Of a stretch of DNA of 64,000 nt, positions 1 through 7,090 are shown piece after piece (position 1 is the stretch's first letter; each line of letters opens with the position of its first letter). The DNA lies in NCBI GenBank assembly GCA_947364235.1, contig CANARY010000007.1, forward strand, positions 109,806 to 173,805, read 5' to 3'. Origin of the DNA: an uncultured Candidatus Melainabacteria bacterium (lineage in GTDB: Bacteria; Cyanobacteriota; Vampirovibrionia; Gastranaerophilales; Gastranaerophilaceae). A model generated the notes under the pieces. That model saw only the letters and a list, made by a program, of their open reading frames with translations. It was not told the DNA's origin and made no database searches. The position numbers were made by a program, and so were the translations under genes.

Positions 1-68
1 TCGGGAAGTTGCTTCATAATATCCAAACAATCGGCGAATGTAATTTTATTCAAAAACTTGTCAATCAT
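1..68 (-). CDS. DNA methyltransferase, partial (N-terminus only)
   Basis: Only the first 22 codons are inside the window. They read MIDKFLNKITFADCLDIMKQ and closely resemble the start of the next gene (MIETLKNKITLGDSFEILKR), so this is most likely a paralogous beta-class methyltransferase in tandem. Its ATG (66-68) overlaps the TGA of the upstream gene within an ATGATTGA, which suggests translational coupling. The catalytic motif is beyond the left edge, so the function rests on N-terminal similarity alone. Confidence 0.6.
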   Translation of the reverse strand, partial: MIDKFLNKITFADCLDIMKQLP

Positions 69-753
69 AAGAAAAAAATAACCTCATTTGTGCTTGAGCG
101 TTCTTCAACCGTTCCGAACTTAATTTGTAAAATTTTTCGTCTTTTTCAACGGCGATGAAATCAAGCCCCAAATTATGACAAGCGACGGCAGTTGTTCCCG
201 AACCCGAGAAAAAATCTGCTATTAGTACCCCCCCCCCCGCAGGATTGAGTTTTGAAATATAATCCCGAAGAATCATTTCAAACAATTTGAGGGGTTTTTG
301 GGTTGGGTGAATTTTTTCTCCCGATTTCGTGTTCCCGTCTATATTGCCATAATACGGATGTTTATATCGTTTGGCAGGTTTATTATAAGAAGTCCAAGCC
401 AATTCCCCGTCGGCGAAACAATCCATAAAAGAATTGGACGGTTGACACTTATCCCAAAATATAAAACCTTTGCCGCCATATTTCCAAAGAATCGGGAAAT
501 AATTTCCTCCGAAAATTATTTGATTCTTTGAAACTCGAAACATTTCCAAGAAAAATTCATCGCTTGGAATTTCCGAATCCCATTCGGACTCCCCACGGGG
601 AAGTTTATGTCCGTTCCGTCCGAGTTGCATTGAATTCGCTTTGATTCCGTATGGAGGGTCGGTCAAAATTAAATCAATACATTTGTCGGGGAGCCGTTTC
701 AATATTTCGAACGAATCCCCGAGCGTAATTTTATTTTTTAGCGTTTCAATCAT
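61..753 (-). CDS. Beta-class N6-adenine/N4-cytosine DNA methyltransferase
   Basis: A 230-residue orphan DNA methyltransferase. The catalytic motif IV is DPPY at residues 32-35. The AdoMet-binding motif I, DFFSGSGTT, lies at 180-188 near the C-terminus, preceded by the HPTQKP segment at 149-154. The IV-before-I order is the beta-class layout, in which the enzyme transfers a methyl from AdoMet to adenine N6 or cytosine N4. Residues 173-175 (GGG) are encoded by an 11-base G homopolymer (C run 228-238 on the plus strand). A slip of one base would shift the frame just before motif I and inactivate the enzyme, so the gene may be phase variable. No restriction endonuclease is recognisable nearby. 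Target sequence unknown. Confidence 0.88.
   Translation of the reverse strand: MIETLKNKITLGDSFEILKRLPDKCIDLILTDPPYGIKANSMQLGRNGHKLPRGESEWDSEIPSDEFFLEMFRVSKNQIIFGGNYFPILWKYGGKGFIFWDKCQPSNSFMDCFADGELAWTSYNKPAKRYKHPYYGNIDGNTKSGEKIHPTQKPLKLFEMILRDYISKLNPAGGGVLIADFFSGSGTTAVACHNLGLDFIAVEKDEKFYKLSSERLKNAQAQMRLFFSYD
228..238. repeat. 11-bp C/G homopolymer in methyltransferase gene
   Basis: Eleven consecutive C on the plus strand (G in the coding strand) inside the methyltransferase at 61-753. Such a run is very unusual in this AT-rich sequence and is a typical slipped-strand mispairing site. The present length keeps the gene open. Confidence 0.9.
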
Positions 754-782
754 TTAAAGCCTTATGCAACAAGAGAAAATTT

Positions 783-1364
783 TCAAATAACGGGATAATT
801 ACCCCCCCCCGAATAACTCTCTTGTTTTGGTTTTAAGTATTCAAAAATTAAATTTTTCGGGAGAATATCTTTACAAAAATACGCCGAAGCGAAATGATTT
901 CCGAATTTTATTTTATCAAGTTCATTTTTAGTATAAAAACAAGCCCTTCGGTCAAAACCCAAATATTCAAGACCATATTTAATAAACATACTTGTTCGTT
1001 TTTCTGATTGCAGGGAATTTTGCGGCAATAATACGGCAAAAGGTTTTCCAATTTCGTAAAGCCGTTTTAAAATTTCATCTTTTTTACTAAATGGAGGATT
1101 TGAAACTATACAATCAAAATCAAGTTTTTTATAATCGATTGTAAAAAAATCACCCCCTGTTTTAATATGAGTATTAACTACTTCAAAGCCATTGTTTTTT
1201 AATACTCGAACATATAATGAATGTTCTAAATCAAACGGACACCATACTTTTTTATAATTTTTTGCTTTTAAATATTTTAAAATAGGTTCTATAACATAGC
1301 GAGGGGTTAAGCATTCGTCGCTCCCTTCGTTTCTGCCACTTTTCAAATAGGCGTTATTTTTCAT
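783..1364 (-). CDS. Phage-type DNA methylase-like protein (NPPF motif)
   Basis: A 193-residue protein with NPPF at residues 89-92 in the context CIVSNPPFSKKDEI, the catalytic motif of N6-adenine methylases. No clear AdoMet motif I is visible, as is common in short phage methylases of this kind. I chose the ATG at 1362-1364 because GGAG lies just upstream and it overlaps the previous stop as ATGA; a start nine codons earlier (1391) is open but lacks a site. The last codons contain a 9-base G run (802-810). With eight G the protein would gain about 15 residues and end at a TGA inside ATGATTGA, overlapping the next gene's start. With ten G it would stop at once. Its state may therefore vary. Confidence 0.7.
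   Translation of the reverse strand: MKNNAYLKSGRNEGSDECLTPRYVIEPILKYLKAKNYKKVWCPFDLEHSLYVRVLKNNGFEVVNTHIKTGGDFFTIDYKKLDFDCIVSNPPFSKKDEILKRLYEIGKPFAVLLPQNSLQSEKRTSMFIKYGLEYLGFDRRACFYTKNELDKIKFGNHFASAYFCKDILPKNLIFEYLKPKQESYSGGGNYPVI
802..810. repeat. 9-bp C/G homopolymer at methylase 3' end
   Basis: Nine consecutive C on the plus strand, G in the coding strand, encoding the SGGGNY segment close to the stop codon of the gene at 783-1364. It is the second long G run within 600 bp, each in a methyltransferase gene. Confidence 0.85.
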
Positions 1365-1846
1365 CAAAATTTCTCCGATTTTACAGGGCAATTTATTTTT
1401 AAGCCTGCATCTTCCGATTCATCAATGTAACGGGGTATTTGCGAAAGCCCGTCTTTTGAAGATTTGCCATAAATCCAAGGAAGTTTTTTTGATTGTTTCC
1501 CTTCGGCTTTAGGCTTAAACGGGTCGGGCAGGTCGATTAAATCATAAAATTCGCTTCGACGATTGAATATTTCATCGGCTTTCTTACCACGAACGATTTT
1601 TGTTTCGTCCCAATCTTGGAAACGCCCCGTTGATTTTGCATAAAACAAAAAACGAATAACCCAATGTCTGCAATTCGGGCAATAACCAACAAGCAATAAT
1701 TCTTTTTTTATTTCTCGTCCATCTGATAATTTTTTCTTGAAAAACTTTTCGCCGGATTTTAATTTAAAACAATCAATGTATTTATAAGTTTTTGTTCCTG
1801 TTTTTATTTCGTACGAACAACAATCTAATATTAAAATAGCCTTCAT
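1364..1846 (-). CDS. Unknown phage protein with CPNC zinc-type motif
   Basis: A 160-residue protein that I do not recognise. The start at 1846 is preceded by AAGGAGC at good spacing; the reading frame stays open further upstream but without a ribosome site. It has an early CC pair (ILDCCSYEI) and a CPNC pair in YCPNCRHW, which could bind a metal, followed by a Lys-rich, probably flexible C-terminal third. It heads the leftward methyltransferase operon and overlaps the next start by ATGA, so it may help the methylases or regulate them; that is only context. Confidence 0.6.
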   Translation of the reverse strand: MKAILILDCCSYEIKTGTKTYKYIDCFKLKSGEKFFKKKLSDGREIKKELLLVGYCPNCRHWVIRFLFYAKSTGRFQDWDETKIVRGKKADEIFNRRSEFYDLIDLPDPFKPKAEGKQSKKLPWIYGKSSKDGLSQIPRYIDESEDAGLKINCPVKSEKF

Positions 1847-1915
1847 CTCTGCTCCTTGTATTCGATAGCGATATAATTTGAGGGCGTTTGTCTGTGTATA
1901 TAAGGAGTTCAATTT

Positions 1916-2002
1916 ATGAAAAAATCGCAAGTTTACAAGTTTACGCTTCGCCCTCAATTATCGCTTACGGAAACAAAGACAAAAACTCCCGTCCCCGTTT
2001 GA
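1916..2002 (+). CDS. Possible 28-residue peptide, divergent to the methylase operon
   Basis: ATG at 1916-1918 follows a perfect AAGGAG at 7-8 bp spacing and opens 28 codons beginning MKKSQVYKFTLRPQLSL, basic and Thr/Lys-rich. The good ribosome site is the only support. The frame coincides with the inverted repeat of the same region, so this may be chance or a leader peptide. I recognise no family. Confidence 0.3.
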   Translation: MKKSQVYKFTLRPQLSLTETKTKTPVPV

Positions 2003-2072
2003 CTCGGTACCGTTCCCGATTGAACTAACCTGTCAACACAAACCACAATAAGGCAATTTTTTTTAAAAAGCA

Positions 2073-2088
2073 GTCGTAATTTGACGAC
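2073..2088. repeat. Palindromic repeat GTCGTAATTTGACGAC, copy 1
   Basis: GTCGT-AATTTG-ACGAC, a 5-bp inverted repeat around a 6-bp spacer. An identical 16-bp copy lies at 2215-2230, 142 bp away. This copy is intergenic, downstream of the HTH gene and upstream of the methyltransferase operon. It is a candidate operator. Confidence 0.55.
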
Positions 2089-2103
2089 ACTTTTCAAAAC
2101 ATA

Positions 2104-2138
2104 CAAAAAGGCATGCAAAATCTGCTTTTCGCATGCCT
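2104..2138 (-). terminator. Rho-independent terminator after the early operon
   Basis: On the minus strand GGCATGC (2131-2137 on the plus strand as GCATGCC) pairs with GCATGCC (2110-2116) around a 14-base loop, and a run of five T follows. It lies about 30 bp downstream of the stop of the HTH gene at 2166, where the leftward early transcript would end. Confidence 0.7.
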
Positions 2139-2165
2139 GTATATAAAATTTTAATCATTTCATTT

Positions 2166-2465
2166 TTATTTCTTTTTTGTGTGCTTTAACGCTCGCCGTC
2201 TGCTTTTTTGCATAGTCGTAATTTGACGACCCTCAAGAAGTTTTAAAATTTTTTGAATGTGTTTATGCAATTCAAGAAGTTCGTTTTGTAAATAGGCACG
2301 GGCAATTCCAACCTTTGAATTAACCCCGAATTCGTCCCTTAATTCTTCGAATGTTGTCCGAATTGTAGAAATCGAATAACTTGTTATTTCTGCGATTTCA
2401 TCCGTTGGGACATCTTGTAACATCAATCTAACAATTTTCTCTTTGGCTTCCTTGCTTACGCCCAT
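2166..2465 (-). CDS. Small HTH DNA-binding protein
   Basis: A 99-residue protein starting MGVSKEAKEKIV, with a helix-turn-helix of the sigma/LuxR type at about residues 7-45 (DEIAEITSYSISTIRTTF) and a strongly basic tail ending in KKK. I placed the start at 2465, where AAAGGGG precedes ATG; a longer frame begins 15 codons upstream inside the previous gene. It is the last gene before the terminator at 2104-2138. One copy of the 16-bp palindrome lies in its 3' coding part and another just after it, so autoregulation or control of the adjacent methylase operon is plausible. A small-terminase-like role cannot be excluded. Confidence 0.6.
   Translation of the reverse strand: MGVSKEAKEKIVRLMLQDVPTDEIAEITSYSISTIRTTFEELRDEFGVNSKVGIARAYLQNELLELHKHIQKILKLLEGRQITTMQKSRRRALKHTKKK
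2215..2230. repeat. Palindromic repeat GTCGTAATTTGACGAC, copy 2
   Basis: Identical to the copy at 2073-2088, but inside the 3' part of the HTH gene, where it encodes GRQIT. The flanking AG is shared too. Confidence 0.55.
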
Positions 2466-2793
2466 AAAATACCCCTTTCGGTTCGACTTTGATTTCGTAC
2501 ATTTCGCCAACCGATTCTGCGTACAATATGGCGTTTTCTTCGTTTTGTTTCCTCAATGTTGAAAACATAATGTTTTTGTCGCCTATAAACAAAAGCAACA
2601 TATAATTTTCTTCGGGCTTTATATCGTAATATCGCCCGTCGTCCCTTCTTGAATCCCAACCCGTAAAGTCGGGATATTTCTTCAACAACATTTCGCCCGA
2701 AATATCTTGAATCACCATAACCAAGCGTGCATGCTTTTGATTATGTAATTTCGGATAACGATTGTCGAATCTGATTTTTGCTAATTCTGACAT
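2428..2793 (-). CDS. Unknown early phage protein, 121 aa
   Basis: A soluble mixed alpha/beta-looking protein of 121 residues with no motif that I recognise. The start has an excellent AGGAGG located inside the end of the upstream nuclease gene, so the two are translated from one message. Its end overlaps the downstream HTH gene by 38 bp. A shorter frame shifted inside it (2456-2659) has no ribosome site and is treated as a shadow. Confidence 0.6.
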   Translation of the reverse strand: MSELAKIRFDNRYPKLHNQKHARLVMVIQDISGEMLLKKYPDFTGWDSRRDDGRYYDIKPEENYMLLLFIGDKNIMFSTLRKQNEENAILYAESVGEMYEIKVEPKGVFYGRKQGSQRENC

Positions 2794-3467
2794 TCTTCCT
2801 CCTTTGTTTCCGTTTTTTCATTTCTGTTGTTATATCCATTATTCAAGGAATCATATTTTTCAATATAAAACTGCTCTCGGCTCGATAAGGTTTCCTTGCT
2901 TGTGTTTTTGGGAAATATTTCAAGAATAGAAAATTCAAAGTCCGTAATCGATGTCCCTTCGACACGCTGAATCCAACTTTTGTAATGTTCCCACCAACGC
3001 AAAGTAAAAGCCCTTATTGTTTGACCGATGTAATTTTTATCATTCTTTTTGTCGTGAATTCTATAAATTACGGGGAAATTTTCGTTCCAATCGGAACTCA
3101 TAAAAATTTCGTTTTCTTCTTGGCGTTTTTTAATAACGTGCTGTTCATAGCATGCCCGACAACAATATTCGCCATAATATTCGGTTGTCGCCGGAGTCCA
3201 AATTCTTCCGCAAAATAAACAAGTCCTCGGTTTGAAAAATTCTCGTAAATATTCACGGTTTGGCGTTATTTCCAACACGGAAAGAAGAACATCATCGCCC
3301 CTTTTTATTTCTCGATTTAAAATGTCTTTTTTTATTATTTCTCGGGCTTGTTTGGAAGATTCGGCTTCGACAATTCCTTTTAAGGTTGCCCTGCCCCAAA
3401 AATCCCCCGAACAATATTCCCCGTCGTGAAACTCTTTAACTTTTAATTGGTAATAAAAATCTTTCAT
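2781..3467 (-). CDS. GIY-YIG endonuclease with zinc-finger region
   Basis: A 228-residue protein. Residues 1-80 form an unassigned N-terminal domain. A likely zinc knuckle follows (C83, C86, then YCCRAC at 101-106). A GIY-YIG nuclease domain comes next: VIYRIHDKKNDKNYIGQT at 133-150, a basic helix with RWWEH at 157-161, and the catalytic-type Glu in SSREQFYIEKY at about 198, with GYN ending the fold. Such enzymes cut DNA near a bound site and in phages often act as homing or repair nucleases. The start at 3467 follows GAGGGG; an ATG four codons earlier is weaker. It is the kind of free-standing nuclease common in phage early regions. Confidence 0.78.
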   Translation of the reverse strand: MKDFYYQLKVKEFHDGEYCSGDFWGRATLKGIVEAESSKQAREIIKKDILNREIKRGDDVLLSVLEITPNREYLREFFKPRTCLFCGRIWTPATTEYYGEYCCRACYEQHVIKKRQEENEIFMSSDWNENFPVIYRIHDKKNDKNYIGQTIRAFTLRWWEHYKSWIQRVEGTSITDFEFSILEIFPKNTSKETLSSREQFYIEKYDSLNNGYNNRNEKTETKEEECQN

Positions 3468-3475
3468 TTTTCCCC

Positions 3476-4036
3476 TCAATTAACCGAAAGTTCTTCTTTT
3501 ACATTGATTAAGTTTCCGATTTGATTTCCGTACTCTTGAACAACTTGAACGGGAAGAAAGCCGATAATCCAACGCAAGAACGGAATCTTTTTCGAAGCGT
3601 ACATTTTCAAAACCTCGATTTCATCATCAATCGCCAAGGCAACCTCACGCCCCGAATCGATGAAAGATTGAATCCGAACGGCTTTACTCTCTGCAGGGCT
3701 TGAAACATCATTGTTCGGTCGGAAACTGATTGTAAATTCTTTCCCATAGATTAACCCCGTTTTCTTTTGAATAAAATTGATTGTTTCAACTTCAATCAAT
3801 TCGCTTCGAGCCGTCAAAAAGTGAATTTTAAAACCTCCCGAAGCCTTGAAACATAAATACTTATAAAGAGGGATTTCGATTCGGTTTTTATCGGCGTTCG
3901 CTAAACGATTAAAGATGTCGAATGCTTCATCTCGGGAAACGCCTTGTTGTTTTACAACTTCCCAAATCCACGCCGAATCAATCAAGCATCCGTCAAGGTC
4001 GCAAACAATGTATTTCGGTTTTATTTCGGTTTTCAT
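3476..4036 (-). CDS. HAD-family phosphatase (polynucleotide phosphatase-like)
   Basis: A 186-residue HAD hydrolase. Motif I is CDLDGCLID with the nucleophile D13 and D15, motif II is LTARSE with T75, a conserved lysine lies near 118, and motif IV is AIDDEIEV with D137 and D138. Short HAD proteins of this type in phages resemble the phosphatase half of T4 polynucleotide kinase and act on nucleic acid ends or nucleotides; the substrate here is unknown. Its 5' end overlaps the upstream gene by 44 bp. Confidence 0.75.
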   Translation of the reverse strand: MKTEIKPKYIVCDLDGCLIDSAWIWEVVKQQGVSRDEAFDIFNRLANADKNRIEIPLYKYLCFKASGGFKIHFLTARSELIEVETINFIQKKTGLIYGKEFTISFRPNNDVSSPAESKAVRIQSFIDSGREVALAIDDEIEVLKMYASKKIPFLRWIIGFLPVQVVQEYGNQIGNLINVKEELSVN

Positions 4037-4442
4037 AATACTTTAAAACTCCATAATTAACTTCTTCTCTTAATTTATCCTCGAATATTTCGCAAAGGTT
4101 GTATTTTTGAAAAGAAATTTTTTCACACAATGTTTTTGCAAATTCCCGACGAACACACTCAAAAGAATCTCTCAAAATTCTTATATTCCCTGCAGGAATA
4201 CGAATTGCATATCTGTATTTTTCGCCCAAAAACAAAAAACAAAATCGAACTAAATCATTCAATGGGTCGACATCTCTTTTTATTTCATACTTAATCACAG
4301 GAAACAAATTATTCAAAGTTTTGTTTAAGTCTGCGTTTATATTTTGAACTTGTTCAAGTTCAATTTTTGTTTGTTTTAATTGATTTTGAGTTTCTTTAAA
4401 TATTTTTAAGGTTTTACGCTTAAAATCTCGTTGTTTTTTCAT
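3993..4442 (-). CDS. Unknown coiled-coil phage protein, 149 aa
   Basis: A 149-residue protein with a basic N-terminus and a predicted coiled coil at about residues 8-45 (heptad-like KQTKIELEQVQNINADLNK), then a globular half. No family recognised. It overlaps both neighbours in the early operon (by 44 bp downstream and 4 bp upstream). Confidence 0.55.
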   Translation of the reverse strand: MKKQRDFKRKTLKIFKETQNQLKQTKIELEQVQNINADLNKTLNNLFPVIKYEIKRDVDPLNDLVRFCFLFLGEKYRYAIRIPAGNIRILRDSFECVRREFAKTLCEKISFQKYNLCEIFEDKLREEVNYGVLKYYENRNKTEIHCLRP

Positions 4443-4708
4443 TGCTTACCCTCCAAATTTTTAATATTTCTTTGTTTGCACTCCTTGTCGATAATTTTTT
4501 TAATTCGAAGAAGTTCAACATTGTTTAATTTTTCAATAAAAAGTTTTTCTTTTAGTTTCTCGAGTAATTCCGAAATTTTTAAACTCTGTTCTATACTTGG
4601 GAAACCTGATGTCATAATACAAACAACATCGCCTTCTCTTTTAACTTTAATTCTTCGTGTTATGTGCATTGAAGAACCTTGACTTAAACCTTTATTGTTT
4701 TCTGCCAT
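4439..4708 (-). CDS. Unknown small early protein, 89 aa
   Basis: An 89-residue charged helical protein. The start at 4708 (MAENNKGLSQ) has a consensus GGAGG about 10 bp upstream. The same frame extends 36 codons further without a site, so the short form is preferred. It overlaps the next gene by an ATGA-like junction. No known motif. Confidence 0.55.
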   Translation of the reverse strand: MAENNKGLSQGSSMHITRRIKVKREGDVVCIMTSGFPSIEQSLKISELLEKLKEKLFIEKLNNVELLRIKKIIDKECKQRNIKNLEGKQ

Positions 4709-4709
4709 T

Positions 4710-5153
4710 TTAAACAACCTCCTTTGTTTCAAGTTCACTTTCAAAAAAGCCGTCCTTGTCCAAATCTTTAAGTTTTTTGTACATTCCCCGAATCGTAGAA
4801 CAATAATAAAAATCAAAACTATAAATCAAAACCAAATCTTGAAGTTTACGAAGAAATTCATCTTTGTTAAATTCGGGAATCGGATTTCCGTTTTGACTAT
4901 CAAGCCAAACCAACAAGTCGGAATCGGAACAAGAAGCGATTTCATCATTTTTTAATTCTGCCCATTCGTCGGATTCATTGATTTTTTGAATGTCCTCGAT
5001 ATAAACTCCGTCCGAATTCCAAAAGCCGACATCGACATTTTGTTTTTTAGCCTTGCGGCGATTCATTTCGGCGATTATATACTCAAAAAGCGAATTCAAC
5101 TTTTCGTCGTCCAACGAACGGATGTATGAAGTCAAAGTTTTTTTATTCGGCAT
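4710..5153 (-). CDS. Unknown early protein, 147 aa
   Basis: A 147-residue acidic protein (many Asp and Glu) with a short helical N-terminal part (SYIRSLDDEKLNSLFEYII) and no recognised domain. It overlaps the upstream membrane-protein gene by 11 bp and stands 1 bp from the next start. Confidence 0.55.
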   Translation of the reverse strand: MPNKKTLTSYIRSLDDEKLNSLFEYIIAEMNRRKAKKQNVDVGFWNSDGVYIEDIQKINESDEWAELKNDEIASCSDSDLLVWLDSQNGNPIPEFNKDEFLRKLQDLVLIYSFDFYYCSTIRGMYKKLKDLDKDGFFESELETKEVV

Positions 5154-5478
5154 TTCGCACCTCTACATTTTCCGAAATATAAAACTTTAAAGGTCGTAAG
5201 TTGCATATATCTTTGTAAATCGTAACTTTTTTTGAGTTTCCATTTTCGCCAACGCTTGAAACACTCACAAAATGACAAGCCCCCGAATATACTTGCGAAT
5301 TATTTACAAATACATTACATTCGCTTTTATCAAGAAAATAGTCAACGGCACCAAAAATCGCAAATACTCCGAACGGAAGTGCAAGCATGACGATTACACA
5401 TAAAGCGATAATAAAAACAATAATAAAACCTGCAATTATACTACAAATTTTTTCAATAAAATCTTCTATAAAAAACAT
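5143..5478 (-). CDS. Small membrane protein, 111 aa
   Basis: A 111-residue protein whose residues 10-50 are almost entirely hydrophobic (IIAGFIIVFIIALCVIVML then FGVFAIFGAV), enough for one long or two short membrane segments. A C-terminal domain of about 60 residues follows, containing three Cys (ECN, GACH, ICN). It could be a phage superinfection-exclusion or envelope protein, but nothing specific supports that. The stop and the start of its neighbour share one base. Confidence 0.5.
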   Translation of the reverse strand: MFFIEDFIEKICSIIAGFIIVFIIALCVIVMLALPFGVFAIFGAVDYFLDKSECNVFVNNSQVYSGACHFVSVSSVGENGNSKKVTIYKDICNLRPLKFYISENVEVRNAE

Positions 5479-5726
5479 TATATTTCCTCCTCTAATACTT
5501 CAAGCATGCGTTTCAAAACTGAAATCTTGTCATTTGTTTCGTTTAGTTGCCAACTCGTCAAATCCTCGTAATCGTGCTTATATTGTAATTTGTCGATTCG
5601 GCGTTGAATTTTTAAACATTCATTTTGAAGAATTTCATTTTCTCTCGATGTGGATTTTATTTTCTTTTCTTCCTGTAAGAAATCGGGAAGAATTTTTTTA
5701 CAAAACGGACATCTTTTTATTGACAT
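5478..5726 (-). CDS. Zinc-ribbon coiled-coil protein, 82 aa
   Basis: An 82-residue protein starting MSIKRCPFCKKILPDF. It has one CxxC knuckle (C6, C9) followed by a long charged helix that looks like a coiled coil. AGGAGG precedes the chosen ATG; the frame continues 18 codons upstream, overlapping the previous gene. Similar half zinc-ribbon proteins are common in phage early operons with unknown roles. Confidence 0.5.
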   Translation of the reverse strand: MSIKRCPFCKKILPDFLQEEKKIKSTSRENEILQNECLKIQRRIDKLQYKHDYEDLTSWQLNETNDKISVLKRMLEVLEEEI

Positions 5727-5851
5727 TTCTTTTCCTCCTTTGTTTTTATGTGTAACGGGAAATTTTGACATCTGACACATTTTTTGAAAAAATCGGGGTT
5801 TTTAACTGTCGGATTACACGGACGACATTTATAATTTTCTGTCATTCTCAT
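5717..5851 (-). CDS. Very small double-CxxC protein, 44 aa
   Basis: A 44-residue frame with two CxxC knuckles, CRPC and CVRC, spaced as in a minimal zinc ribbon. ATG at 5849-5851 is preceded by GGAGG and overlaps the upstream stop as ATGA, a strong coupling signal; the end overlaps the next gene by 10 bp. Its length is below most gene-finder cut-offs. Confidence 0.5.
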   Translation of the reverse strand: MRMTENYKCRPCNPTVKNPDFFKKCVRCQNFPLHIKTKEEKKCQ

Positions 5852-6681
5852 TTTTTGACCTCCGTTCCAAGCCCCTTTTTAATAAGTTTCTTGATAGTTT
5901 TAACACTTCCTCTGGCGTTATCTAAACACGAAAAAGCGGAATATTCGTTCACGACATCCATAATCCTATTAAAACAATTATCTTTATTGATAATGTCTTG
6001 TTGTAATTGATAATTTAATTCGTCTTTTTCTTTTTCGGATTCAAGAAAACATTCTTTACAAACCCAACCCACCCCAAGTTCTTCGTCGCTGATTTCAATA
6101 AAAACATCGTGATTTATTGTTCCGTCTTTTTCCTTACAATACATACAACATTTTTCTTCGGATTCTTTAACCTTTTTGTTTTTATTCAAGTAATCGTACG
6201 AATGCTCAATTTTTTCGGCAAGGTCATTCATCAATTCTTTTACTGTTTTTCCGTAGAATTCGGAATCTTTAAGAGGACATTTTTCGAAAACTTTTTCTTT
6301 GAGGGGAACCGTCGGGCATTGTTCATACAAAGGAATATCGATTTTGATTGTTGCCGCCGTTGATTCTTCGATTTTTTCATTCAACACGCTTAAAATGTAA
6401 GCCCACAAACGCCCGTTTTTATAACCCCCAAATTCTTCGCCCAAACTTTCCCAAGAAGAAACCCTTAACGCCGCAATAAAAGCGAAAGCCACTTCATCAA
6501 TTCCCAACGGACGAGAAATTTCGGCTTCGGCGTGAAGTTTTTTGATATTTTCATCATTACATAAATGAATAAAACCCTTGGACGGGTCGCCATAGAATTT
6601 CCCTTTTGGGGATTCTGTTTTATTTTTACCGAATCGTTCTTTTAAACTTTCTCTTACATTGCTCATAAAATCATTTTTCAT
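5848..6681 (-). CDS. Unknown early protein with treble-clef-like zinc motif
   Basis: A 277-residue protein. The middle has CCMYCKEKDG and, about 25 residues on, WVCKECF: two CxxC pairs that would bind one zinc ion, as in HNH or ribbon folds. No HNH histidine pattern is evident. The N-terminal 150 residues are acidic and unassigned. It lies between a SANT-like gene and the tiny zinc protein in the early operon. Confidence 0.55.
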   Translation of the reverse strand: MKNDFMSNVRESLKERFGKNKTESPKGKFYGDPSKGFIHLCNDENIKKLHAEAEISRPLGIDEVAFAFIAALRVSSWESLGEEFGGYKNGRLWAYILSVLNEKIEESTAATIKIDIPLYEQCPTVPLKEKVFEKCPLKDSEFYGKTVKELMNDLAEKIEHSYDYLNKNKKVKESEEKCCMYCKEKDGTINHDVFIEISDEELGVGWVCKECFLESEKEKDELNYQLQQDIINKDNCFNRIMDVVNEYSAFSCLDNARGSVKTIKKLIKKGLGTEVKK

Positions 6682-6698
6682 TTTTATTTCTCCTATTT

Positions 6699-7088
6699 TT
6701 AAACTGTAAACATCGCATAATCTTTAATTTTTAAACCCTTGCTTTCAAGCATTGCTCTTTTATTTGCGAAAGTCGTTTCAAGTTTTTCCGTTGAAAACCC
6801 TTTGGCTTTGTTTCGGGAAATCTTTTTGGCGATGTTTTTAATTTCACAAATCAATCTTTGTTCGCCATTCGTCAATTTTTCTTTAGTTTTCAATTTCTGT
6901 TCTCCTTTTGTTTTTCTGTACTTTCCGAATTTTATTTGTTTTATTTTATTTTTGACTGCCGATATACTTCGGGTCGGAATCATTCCGGCAATTTGCCGAA
7001 TCGTTTTACTTGAATAATTTTTGTAAATGATTTCAAGTTCATCGCTCGTCCACTTCTCCCCGTGTTTTCTCTCCTCTTTTCTCTCCAT
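6699..7088 (-). CDS. SANT/Myb-like HTH phage protein
   Basis: A 129-residue basic protein. Residues 10-55 (KWTSDELEIIYKNYSSKTI, then AGMIPTRSISAVKNKIK) match the small Myb/SANT-like helix-turn-helix repeatedly found in phage and homing-endonuclease-associated proteins, with W and spaced hydrophobics. The rest is Lys-rich. Likely DNA-binding. It sits 2 bp from the downstream end of the cytosine methyltransferase gene. Confidence 0.6.
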   Translation of the reverse strand: MERKEERKHGEKWTSDELEIIYKNYSSKTIRQIAGMIPTRSISAVKNKIKQIKFGKYRKTKGEQKLKTKEKLTNGEQRLICEIKNIAKKISRNKAKGFSTEKLETTFANKRAMLESKGLKIKDYAMFTV

Positions 7089-7090
7089 AA

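Larger units (their letters stand above)
1847..2103. other. Intergenic region with inverted repeats and a GC-rich patch
   Basis: No confident gene. An imperfect long inverted repeat (1868-1886 against about 1949-1965: GCGATATAATTTGAGGGCG versus CGCCCTCAATTATCGC) encloses about 60 bp. On the minus strand TTGACA (plus 2032-2037) starts a GC-rich patch with nested complementary pieces: TTGAC with GTCAA, and GTTC-AATCGG-GAAC. It probably holds the promoter and leader of the methyltransferase operon. A structured RNA is possible, but I cannot fold it into a known class. Confidence 0.4.

Noticed and set aside
1985..2037. GC-rich patch considered as a tRNA or riboswitch
   Set aside because: Only short nested stems form; there is no acceptor stem, T-loop consensus or known aptamer core.
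3549..3556. Second GCCGATAA, inside the HAD phosphatase gene of the element
   Set aside because: It is within coding sequence and lacks a TAAAGTTT box 11 bp away, so it is not a sigma-28 promoter.
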